From Chalciporus piperatus (Eukaryota; Basidiomycota; Agaricomycetes; Boletales; Boletaceae), in contig JBBPTG010000089.1 of assembly GCA_038093975.1 (NCBI GenBank), positions 1-64,000 on the forward strand: a stretch of DNA of 64,000 nt, given 5' to 3'. The notes beneath the pieces are model-generated. The model did no database searches, had not been told where the DNA came from, and was given only the letters and a program-made list of their open reading frames with translations. A program made the translations under genes and the position numbers. How positions within the stretch are numbered: position 1 is the stretch's first letter; each line of letters begins with the position of its first letter. Positions 55,399-64,000 of the stretch are shown piece by piece.

Positions 55399-56003
55399 GG
55401 ATACATGACGAAGAAGGATGACAAACGAGAGGTGTATATCATGCTGATACGAAGCCTCATTCAAGTCATGAGCACGATATACACACCATTACGATGATCT
55501 CTTCCACTGACTCTCTGACATCAATCCAGCACCTCCATTACATCTGGACAGCCCCAGAATCGTGTCTGATCGAAAAGCGACTTCATGTGTTCTTCCCTGG
55601 ATCGTTCGAGGGCATAGACGGGCCCTCGCCATTACATTTTCACGTACATCTGCTTGAGGAAGAAAAGGCCCAACCGGGACAACTCAAGGAAGAATGTCAC
55701 GAGTGGATGAATCGCGCTGTGGATTGGGCTGCTGTGCGTGAGGAGGAATGTCGGCAGAATGGGTAAACATCTTTCTATTCAATGTTCTTTCTTCTACGCT
55801 GACCAAGATCTAGACTATCGAAGGAGGGAATGGATGCAAGCTACATAGACGACTTCCAAGAGGCGTTCCCCCCTCCGTTAGAACCGGCCGAGATGGTTCA
55901 AGATGTTGAACTTGACATTAAATATGTTGAGGGAATGGTACGGGGGCTTCGAGAAATAGATGATGAAAGCAGGCTTTGGTTAAGCAAGGGCCGTAAGTAC
56001 TAG
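55399..56003 (+). pseudogene. 5'-truncated copy of the 285-residue gene
   Basis: Matches the last three exons of the gene at 39.4-40.5 kb, opposite strand, and keeps the splice sites: GYMTKKDDKREVYIMLIRSL, intron, HLHYIWTAPESCLIEKRLHV ... EEECRQNG, intron, GLSKEGMDASYIDDFQEAFP. It ends differently (WLSKGRKY-stop at 56003). It is open throughout, but begins at 55399 with no start exon. It is older than the K duplications, as it is clearly diverged. Confidence 0.7.
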
Positions 56004-56461
56004 TGAGTGACGTCGCGAGCAATTTCGACCTCGGAAGAGGAAAGATCCTCAAGGGGTGAGTTTCAAGCCACTGCCGCATCAGGAAAATGCCGCCCGTCTT
56101 GGGCGACTGGATGCGGATGCATGCAGTCGCTCAGACACGCTCGATGCCAACTGCCGACTCGGACAGCCATGTCGATTTCTGCCCCTGGCAGGCAATGTTT
56201 CTTCTTTTATCTGGTGAGTAGTCTTGTCACGTAATGTTTCTAGTGATGCTTTTGCCCCTGAGCACTGAGCACTGAGCGCTGAGCACCGACCCAGTACCAA
56301 AAGAAGGAAATTACTATTGTTCGCGTTCTCGCCATGCCAGCGGCAGGGGTGTTATGGCATGACAGCTACATATCGTGCAAAGTCTGGGCCAATTCGGTTC
56401 CTGAGAAGCTGGGAGCTATAAGTACCCCCCTTGTCAGTTACAGCTGCAGACGTTCCCATCC
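56004..56461. other. gene-free stretch
   Basis: Contains a short relative of the 7.1-kb repeat (GCATGCAGTCGCTCAGACA near 56.12 kb) and a small GAGCACTGAGC tandem near 56.26 kb. No gene. Confidence 0.4.
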
Positions 56462-57735
56462 ATGACCGAATCACACAACCCTGTCGTCACGCGGAACCTT
56501 GTATTTCATAGGTAATTTGTAACCACATTTTATGTGATGTTCAACTTAACTCCATTGACACTCAAGCGAGGACCTAGGGAAAGATGCGACACTGATCTTT
56601 CTCTTCGACGTATATGATACCGAACACGATGCACCCATAACTTCCCATCCGGTTGTCTGGAAGTGAGACAGATTTCCTTTGTGCATCATGGCCTCACATT
56701 CTCGATTTTAGAAAGGTTTTCTTTGGAAAGACAGGTGCGTTTTTGCCAGATCAAGCATCAGTGGCCCGCTGACTTTGCACACTTGAACGACGCAAAGGAA
56801 ACTACACGAAGACGTTGGAATACACGAATCAGTACGTCGCATTATAATTCGTCACTGGAGTGATCATATGCACAGTTGCTAGGCTTACATTCACCAAACC
56901 TGATGCTGGGGATCTCAAATTCCATTTCCCAGCGGTTGGATTCATGGCTTCGATCCCGGTCGAGGCAGTGCGTGTTGGTTTTTCGAGATTCATGTCAGCT
57001 GCTGACATTCCCGATAGTCTTACTCTAACCCTAACCTATGGGTTCCCGACTCCATGCCTAAGATGTCAACCTGGCGTCCCCTCACTGTGCGTTTGGCTTC
57101 GACTACATAGTAGCTGCTGAACACTCAGGCTCCGCAAAGCTTAGTAAGCGCCCCCTTGTCCTTTGGCGGACCGAGGATGGTGAAGATTTCAAACTCTCTG
57201 TGAGTAACACTTTCATCGTGGTATTTGTTAGCTGAAACATCAGACTGAAAGGCTACCGAGGATGCCGTTGGAGAACCTAGGCCACCGTTGCCGCCAGATG
57301 CATTGGTGCTACAGAATGAATCTGGTGAGAGGGTGGATGCCGTGCTTGGTGAGCACCCCTGAATCCTACAGACCTCTTTAACGACGACCTACTGATATTG
57401 TACTTGCCAGGTTTTCGAGAGCAGCCGGGGGGGTTACCCCAATTCGCGCGGGTATTCCGCAACATTGGGTATGTCTTTCCAGTTCAAACCTTTTTGTCGA
57501 AAACCCGTTGAAGTACTAACTGGTCAGCCACGGACGCCGCGTGAACGTGACTGATTTTAAACCGGTTCTTCGTGCATATGTCGCTTCCACTTACGAGGAG
57601 GGAGAGGTCCTTTTAGAGCCCACCTCAGGACAGCTCATCTGGTCTGCAAATCTGGATGCACTACCAGAGAAGACTCGGTGGAAGGTCAGTTACGACCACG
57701 CTAGCGGGAATTTCATTGTTGGCCAAACAGCGTAA
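56462..57735 (+). CDS. uncharacterised Agaricomycete protein, multi-exon, possibly damaged
   Basis: Starts MTESHNPVVTRNLVFH and joins to SEDLGKDATLIFLFDVYDTE and APITSHPVVWK. Later exons read QLTFTKPDAGDLKFHFPAVG, AAEHSGSAKLSKRPLVLW and VNVTDFKPVLRAYVASTYEE, and end SYDHASGNFIVGQTA. I recall similar proteins (NLV.HSE.LGKDATL...FDVYDTE at the start, ...LPE.T.W...Y....G.F... at the end) as a common Agaricomycete family without known function. Around 56.77 kb the expected frame meets a TGA (VAR-stop) that no simple intron removes, so it may be a recent pseudogene. Confidence 0.5.
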
Positions 57736-58169
57736 TGTGCAGCGGAAGATGAAGGATCGGGACGGTACGAGTTACGCTCAGAGTTATTGATCTGGTCGAA
57801 TTCACACATAATGAACCTAGGCACGATACGTACCGGTTTAAGTTGTGCATGTTTGGGTTCGTGAACGGAAACTTGCTCGGACGCGAACTGGAAGTTGACC
57901 AAAGGGACCGTCGGAAGTCGGTGGCCATGATCACGAGCGAGGTCCGACTGTGTTCGGTGACAACTGACAGCAGTTTGACGTGTTCAGCTACTCTGAGGCA
58001 TGTAACTTGTCATTGTACGATCTCTTATGATCTACACTTCAACATACTGTATGATATCTTGATCTCGACAGCAAGCCTCTTGACAGAGCCGTCGATCTGC
58101 CAGTAAACCACGTGGAACTGACAGCGGTACATCCCTGGCGATCACCTCGTCGACGACGTGAACTGGTAA
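57736..58169. other. dispersed repeats beside duplication B
   Basis: Holds a relative of the 48.8/51.7-kb repeat and, at 58073-58112, a copy of GTCGATCTGCCAGTAAACCA. The nearby AATGCATTGATCGCGACCAAATG matches the unoccupied form of the hAT target near K1. Confidence 0.5.
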
Positions 58170-58625
58170 TGCATTGATCGCGACCAAATGTGTCTGAAGG
58201 GGATAAAAAAGTGTTGCTGTAACTTGATTGCGATAGTCTTATAAACTGTATCGGCTGAGTCGTTCTTGTCGCGGCCGACCCGCCGACTCGTCAGTACTTG
58301 ATACTTCCGCGATTTATATTTTCCGCTTTGTTAACAAAATATCGACACAGAAATTCCAGGATGCCGAATAATCAAGAAAGGGGATAAATGGGACAAGGTT
58401 TATTCCGAATAGACGGACGACAAGCCTCACGATAAGAAAGACAACGGATGAACATGATATTTACAACGAGTCGTGTTTGTGTCACGGGATTTCCAGAAGA
58501 ACAACACGAGTATGCCGAACTCCACAGCTGAAACCGGTCAGAATAACGTGAACACACGGCAAACAACTGAACGGGATAGCGAACTTACATGTCCGTGCTC
58601 TCCAGGGAGAGGGAGGTCGCGCTCT

Positions 58626-58967
58626 TTAGGGAGCTAAGAAAATAGTATGAACACACCCGAGGCAACTAAAAGAGAGCAAGAACATACGCCACGAGGCACG
58701 CTTCAAGTTGTCGGGCTACGAGAATAGCATGAATACACCGAGGACAACTGAGAGAGCAAATGAGCTTACATATCCCCGCTCCTGAAGGAGTCCAAGGCCG
58801 AGTCCATCAAGCTGGGGTTCAGGGACCTAAGAAAATAGTATGAACACGAATTAGTCACATCCCCTGACGTGCTGACCAGTGAATCGGTGCAAACGGTCAC
58901 TCACAGTAGGGGCGGCGAGCACTGCAGTTGCAGCGGCGACGAAAAAGAATAGACGGGAGAACTGCAT
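58626..58967 (-). CDS. K8: short member of the secreted peptide family, duplicate of K6
   Basis: Exons 58905-58967, 58770-58826, 58688-58715 and 58626-58633 give 51 residues with the same predicted protein as K6: signal peptide, VPEPQLDGLGLGLLQERGY, PDNLKRASW, PP-stop. The 28-nt exon 3 is preserved. Downstream of the stop the skipped-exon reading would continue LPKERDLPLPGEHGH and into the next splice donor. K6 and K8 differ there by one base, so K6 would stop at DM while K8 would read on. Either the short form is the functional one in both, or K6 has lost the longer form. Confidence 0.6.
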
Positions 58968-59042
58968 TGTTTACTCGGTGAATGGCTTGTAGGAGAAGTG
59001 GGCTGAGTGGGTGGGTTGGGGTAGATTGGAAACGAAAAGGCC

Positions 59043-59052
59043 ACTTTTTATA
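59043..59052 (-). promoter_or_regulatory. TATA box of K8
   Basis: TATAAAAAGT on the minus strand, about 80 nt upstream of the K8 start codon; identical to K6. Confidence 0.6.
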
Positions 59053-59584
59053 CTGGGGATCCTTTGGTGATACTTACTAGTCTTCTCAGCTTCACCGCCA
59101 TGGATGCGGACGCCGCCATGGTCATGGGATGTCTGCTATCGACGCACGACGTTAGATGTGTGAACGAAGCCCGGCCCCCACTCAAACCATGGGTAAGAGT
59201 GCTCAAAGTTCTGGCAACATGACGTGGCCATGTACTATGTAGCCCAAATACTCTGTACATATGTGGGTCGTTCGAGGCACGACGTTAGATGTGAACGACC
59301 GCGGGCGGCCCGCTCAATTGAACACGAGTGTGGGGTGGGAGTGAGTGCAGTATAAGTAGCAGCCGTGAGACAAACCGAAGTCCCTCTAAGCAGGCCGAAC
59401 ATTGAACGAAGGCAGTCGTTCCTTCTCACTACGGACAGACCGTGGCAACATGGGCCATGCATCGTGCGACCCAAATCGATGCATCCATTTCCATCTATAT
59501 ATCTAAGTCTGCCATCGAGAACGAAGAAATGGGACGAATCATTTCATGAACATATGACCCACCAAATGCCGGATATTCATTATG

Positions 59585-59919
59585 AAGACGGAGACCCCAA
59601 ATTTGCGAAGAGGATCATCACTCGAACTGTTCTTTGCCTATGAACAAGAGTGCTTGGGAGTTGAGCATCTGAGCAGACATTCCCTGGGTGGGCGCGATGT
59701 CAATGGAGGAAAGGAGTGAGAATGGGGAAATTGGGCATGGGAGAGGAAAGAGGTAGGAGAAGACCAGATCGTACCTGATACCATACAACGAAGCCTTCCG
59801 TTTCGGGGCGGGTGCCGCTGCATTTCCGAGAGCACTGCGGGAGACCGTCTGTATTTTCTTCTGTCACGTCAAACGTACGCGCCTGGATCTTCACTTTCGT
59901 CATAATGTATGGGTATCAC
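59585..59919 (-). pseudogene. carrier gene exon 5-6 relic upstream of K8
   Basis: Inverted duplicate of the relic at 41546-41886, with the same internal deletion in exon 5 and the same boundary at the exon 5 acceptor. Confidence 0.8.
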
Positions 59920-60592
59920 CTAACCGCACATACGGACACTATCGCAGTGCGGTTTGTGAGTCAAACGACTCGCATGCTCTCTCATTGGTTCTGACATCCC
60001 GGGCCTGCCAGGGCCCGAGGAGAGCTCCGAGCATATGTCGAGCTCAACAAGTTGACGACAGTCAACGACCGCGCATCTTCCACCTCGAGGAGATCCACAT
60101 TCATGAGGATGTTCACGAAGGAATCTATGGTGGCGGCCGAGGAACTTGAAGCACTGGTACAAAAACCCTATAATCCAAAAGATTTCATCTATGAAAGGAT
60201 TCACAACCAACAGAGGCTTGAGGCTTCGAAGAATGCCGATGGGATGGAGACGAGTGTCAGCCTCAAGTGGTGGAAACCCGTGATGGCTGATACGGAATGG
60301 GATAGGCCCTTCCGTCCACGGCAGATGCTTAATAGTAGAATCATTTTGAAGGTTGGGGACAATCCGATGGGCGGAAGTCTGTGTAAGCATTTCTAGTAGC
60401 CAACGGAGATCAAGTATATCATGGCAGGACTCGAGTACTCACCCCGGGCCATGGTCCTATGTCCATGGATTGACATCCCATGTATGGTCCATTATTTTAA
60501 ACTGTAAAGTTGGTTGTCAACCTTCGTCGGTGGAAGGAGCCAAAGTTGAGCCTGAGAAAACATTGACCTACTTCAATGCCTCGACTTCAAGT

Positions 60593-61953
60593 TCATCCGC
60601 AATACCATGACCTACCGATCCCACACGTCTGAGTCCAGTATGCTTGTAACCTGACTGCGAGCCACAACGACGTCGTTAGTATTACCACATTTACATAACC
60701 CTGAACACTGACAATCTTTGATGCAGACGATAGCATGTAGCTGAGCACGTCACCTGAAGTGCCATCAGTCGACAAGACTCCTATTTCATCTGCATCACGA
60801 TAGACCATATCTATGAACTCGCCGGCACCAGAGAGGTGAGCAACCTTGCAGCAAGTAGCATGCAGGTCGAGCAGCTGCCGCGAAGGAACCGGGAGATTCA
60901 CAGCATCCGTGGTTGTGAAAGCAACAAACGTCTTCATGTTGGGATGAGGGTATGCTTGGTACACCTTGATTTCATAGGTATTCTCCTGAGAGTGTAGTGA
61001 AACAGTACCAGATAAATGTTATGGCAAGAAAATATGCAGCAATGCCCAAACTCACTACCGATGTGGATTGGAAGTATAAGTTCAACTGATCAAATGCGCT
61101 GTGCACATCCCTTTGCAAAGACATGACATTGAACAAGGAATGAACTTTCTCCCCGTTGAGCGCGTCAATGTCGTAACCGAACCGTTTGAGAACAGCAAGT
61201 ATGGAAGCAGAGTATTCACGCTGGTTAGGTAGACGTGAGTTGCTCACTATAATGGGAGCACTTGTGGCCACACACCTTGCGCTCGTTCTCAGGCTTCGAG
61301 TCCACATTAAAATATATAGACTCTGGAATAATATGGGCACATTCTGTGTCGATTTGATAGGCCAGCCCGGGTGGGGCGACGGGCTCGTTGATATCCCGGG
61401 GGGCCTCGTTGTCAACTGCATCCGTTACGACACATTTCCAGCCGTCTCGAATCAGGGCCTATGCAAAGAGAGCGGTGAGAAGGAGAGATGAAGAATAATG
61501 TTGCCATCGTTCACTGACAAGAGCTTTCGCAGACCTGTGATCCTTGGGAGCCTGGGTGATGTCGACCCTCACCTGCTCCTTCGTGACTTCAAACGAGGGC
61601 AGACTGGGCATCGGAGTTCGACCTCTGTGCTTTTTGACTGGACGAGACAAAATATTTATAGATAGGCATTGGTGGCAGATGCAAGACTCACAAGGTACGA
61701 TGACGCGAAGCTCAAAGAATTCACCGAGATCGCTCAGGTCGCTACTGTCCTTACACAAGTCTATGCACTTCGAAAGTTCTGTGCGAACATCCCCGTTGGG
61801 AGCGTGAAGCAGCAAGAAGCCGAGAATCCTGACATGGCGCAGCTTGTACTCGGAGTTGGCCCTGGCGAGTTCTTGTTCACACTTGAGGCATATGTTGTAT
61901 GCGCTTAAGTGGGCCGGCTCTGCTAGTTCATGGGCCTTTGGAAGAGACGACAT
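60593..61953 (-). CDS. HNH nuclease-domain protein of the Agaricomycete type
   Basis: Five exons, 61692-61953, 61519-61637, 61276-61458, 61059-61220 and 60593-60985, give 372 residues. The HNH-like core reads RDGWKCVVTDAVDN, YQIDTECAHIIPESIYF (His near residue 169), then LAVLKRFGYDIDALNGEKVH and SLFNVMSLQRDVHSAFDQLN. The C-terminal half, PVPSRQLLDLHATCCKVAHL and SGAGEFIDMVYRDADEIGVL, is typical of this large mushroom family. Its role (host nuclease or selfish element) is unknown. The last 35 or so residues after about 60720 are read from duplication B, whose other copy is non-coding. The natural C-terminus was therefore replaced. Confidence 0.75.
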
Positions 61954-62798
61954 AGCACAGAGAGTGGGGAGTTGTAGAGCAAAGTCAACAATTAGTTGAG
62001 GACTGACAAGTACAGGCAAAGATCCGATGAGGACGTCGATGAGAGAGAAGTGGGGGAGAGGAGTGTTCACGAATCGGGGCTGAGGACCAGGAAAGCCCCA
62101 GTCCCGCACCGCGTTAGCTAAGCTGAGCTAAGCGGGTCGCCCGTTTCGGGAACGAGGCGCGAGGTGGACGCCGGTGTGGCGGTGCAGAGACCCTGGCGAG
62201 CGAGTTGGCACCTCAGGCAGCACTTTTCGGCCCCAATAGAGGTCTCACAGACCCATTTTCCTTGTAGGGAACAATGGGTCTCTTAGACCCCCCTCTTTGG
62301 AGGCTCTTGCCAGGAATTTCACTCGGGGCCTCTTCGGGGCCTCCCGCGGGCCTCTCGCGAGCCTCGCATGAGCCTCCACCAGCACAGCCACACCGCATTT
62401 TTTTCAGTCCTGGCACTATGTATAGCTAGGTATGTTTTTCTTCATTTCTTCATATGTTTTGTGCGATGCATCGATGCTTACATAATCGCTTAGATTGCTC
62501 GTTCTCGCGCGCCGCCGGCACCTCCAGAACGCGCACGACATGTCCTTTTTGGGACACATAGTTTCAATATACCCTCCCCTCACTTTTCTGCTCAACCATT
62601 CGCTTCCCTGCCCTCAGGGATTGTTCCAATTTATCATCCCAGTACTGTACAGTGTTAGTTGGCATTTCCAACCGCTTTACTTGTAATCTTAGACTGTATA
62701 TAGGTAGATATCTACAAATGTCAGAAAACCAAAAATGTGTTCGCATTTTTGATTGGCTGGGTAAATATGTTATAAGACTTGATTCCTAAGTAGTGGAT
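61954..62798. other. GC-rich then AT-rich gene-free stretch
   Basis: 62250-62400 is rich in GAGGCC/GGCCTC repeats (GGGGCCTCTTCGGGGCCTCC), resembling the GGGCTC-rich ends of the hAT element but without an identifiable partner in this window. From about 62.56 kb the base composition falls sharply. A first TTCGCATTTTTGATTGGCTG motif lies at about 62740. Confidence 0.45.
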
Positions 62799-63994
62799 AT
62801 GTATTGGAACAATATCCTAGCAGCTCAGATAGCAGGGATCTGTCCCTGTGGTGTAGGAGTAGATTGCCCTCCTGCCCCTGAATTACAAAAAAGCGGTTCG
62901 CATTTTTTATCAGCCAGGTAGACATGCTTTAAAATTGATACATAGGTGTGTCATACATATATCTACAGGATAGCAGAAGCTCAGACACCAGGGGGCTTCC
63001 CCTGGGATGCAGGAATAGATATGGTGCCTATTACTATATGCTCTGAAGCGGTCAATCCACTGATCTATACATCAGGGCAACTATCTAGGTACATAGAATA
63101 CATAAATTACACTAGATCCCCAAATTTGCGAGAGGCTGGCTTCAGGATTGAGTGCAGGAGAAAGCAAATGTCATACAAAAAGCGTGAGAAAGTGAGCAGA
63201 AACTCAGGAGACTTGCAAAAACATACCAGGAACACAACAATGTGGAGCTCAGGGTGTAATAGGAAAAGAGGGACAGTCAATGGGTATCATTAGGAACGAT
63301 TCTAGCTACTGTGCCTACTGCATACACCTGGCATTCTGTGATATCTCAGTAAATCTCCTATAACCCACTGAAGTAACTCAATTAAAGCACTACTAACTTA
63401 GGCCTCAAGCTAGTGAACTGTTGGGAACTTGAATGCAATGTTCGCTTTTTAAGCATCCTGATAGCACAGAATGCCAGGAACAGTAGCTAGAATAGTTCCT
63501 AATGACACCCATTGACTGTCCCTCTGTTCCTGGCACACCCTGAGCCCCATATTGTTGTGTTTCTGGTATGTTTTTGCAAGTCTCCTAAGTTTCTGGTCAG
63601 TTTCTCACGCTTCTTCAATGTCATTTGCTTTCTCCTGCACTCAATTATGAACCTAGCCTCTCGAAAACTTGGGGATGTGATGTACTATATGTAATCGAGG
63701 TTCCTAGATAGATACCCTGATGTATTGACTACTGGCCAGACCGCTTCAGAGCATATAGTGATAGGCATCATATCTATTCCTGCATCCCAGGGGAGGCCCC
63801 CTGGTGTCTGAGCTTCTGGTACCCTGTAGATATATGTATGAGGTACCTATGTATCAATTTTAAAACCATATCTATCTAGTTGATCAAAAATGCGAACCGC
63901 TTTTTTGTTATTCAGGGGCAGGAGGGCAATCTACTCCTACATCACAGGGACAGATCCCTGCTGTCTGAGCTGCTAGTATATTGTTCCAATACAT
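62799..63994. repeat. long imperfect inverted repeat (arms about 540 bp)
   Basis: Left arm 62799-63345, right arm 63460-63994, spacer about 114 bp. The arms pair along their length: ATGTATTGGAACAATAT with its complement at 63978-63994, GCAGGGATCTGTCCCTGT, GGGGCAGGAGGGCAATCTAC and GGACAGTCAATGGGT appear in both. They differ by scattered substitutions and small gaps. No protein is encoded. It is AT-richer than the rest of the window, and the element may extend past the right edge. A foldback transposon or a hairpin formed by inverted duplication are the likely explanations. Confidence 0.8.
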
Positions 63995-64000
63995 GTTCAC

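Larger units (their letters stand above)
58170..60720. repeat. segmental duplication B, copy 2 (carries K8)
   Basis: Inverted partner of 40470-43300. It ends at about 60720, inside the 3' part of the HNH-protein reading frame. Confidence 0.8.

Noticed and set aside
57022..57036. CTAACCCTAACC, two telomere-like repeats
   Set aside because: Only two units, and they lie inside a putative gene; chance is likely and there is no array.

Overview
This is a fungal nuclear window, most likely from an Agaricomycete basidiomycete. The evidence is genes cut by many 45-65 nt introns, typical basidiomycete forms of ATG22, ERV41, SPT2 and Bqt4, and expanded Agaricomycete families (F-box/LRR, HGDLS-type kinase, HNH nuclease, TPR relics). 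Rhizoctonia/Ceratobasidium is my best guess, by gene style only. The sequence alternates intact housekeeping genes with heavily duplicated, decaying DNA.

Housekeeping islands: 9.6-18.7 kb carries a peroxisomal-type adenine nucleotide carrier, a SUMO-targeted RING ubiquitin ligase, ERV41, an F-box protein and a protein kinase. 21.4-28.4 kb carries ATG22, an F-box pseudogene, a Maf pyrophosphatase and SPT2. 33.4-36.7 kb carries Bqt4 and an RQT4/TRIP4-like zinc finger protein. 52.0-53.4 kb carries a paraoxonase-like protein, and 60.6-62.0 kb an HNH nuclease-domain protein. Between them lie a cytochrome-b5/acyl-CoA dehydrogenase pseudogene (37.2-39.2 kb), an unknown 285-residue gene with a truncated second copy, and other decayed genes.

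The most striking content is a family of eight small secreted-precursor genes (K1-K8: 2.3, 7.5, 19.9, 29.2, 31.1, 42.5, 47.3 and 58.6 kb). All begin with nearly the same 21-residue signal peptide exon (MQFSRLFF...) under a conserved TATA box, and then diverge completely. Their bodies are built from micro-exons (15-60 nt), mostly phase 0-0. In K1-K3 the exons repeat a PPDWKR motif. In K5 and K7, tandem exon-intron units encode LLEERQRGGQLRGLAPGQ, followed in K5 by five 19-residue repeats (DYIAGHADFIGDHEGHSKR), each ending in a Kex2-type KR site. This is the layout of Kex2-processed repeat peptides (pheromone-like or RiPP-like precursors), with the repeats multiplied by exon-intron duplication. 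K3, K4, K6 and K8 are shortened or degenerate members.

The K genes travel in segmental duplications that also carry the last exons of the carrier gene as dead fragments. K2 sits just downstream of the intact carrier, so a locus like it is the likely source. K5/K7 and K6/K8 are inverted duplicate pairs. Other repeats are a 962-bp hAT-type non-autonomous element with an 8-bp target duplication, a tandem duplication upstream of ATG22, and a long inverted repeat (about 540-bp arms) at the right edge. All protein identities come from reading translations by eye; no database search was run.
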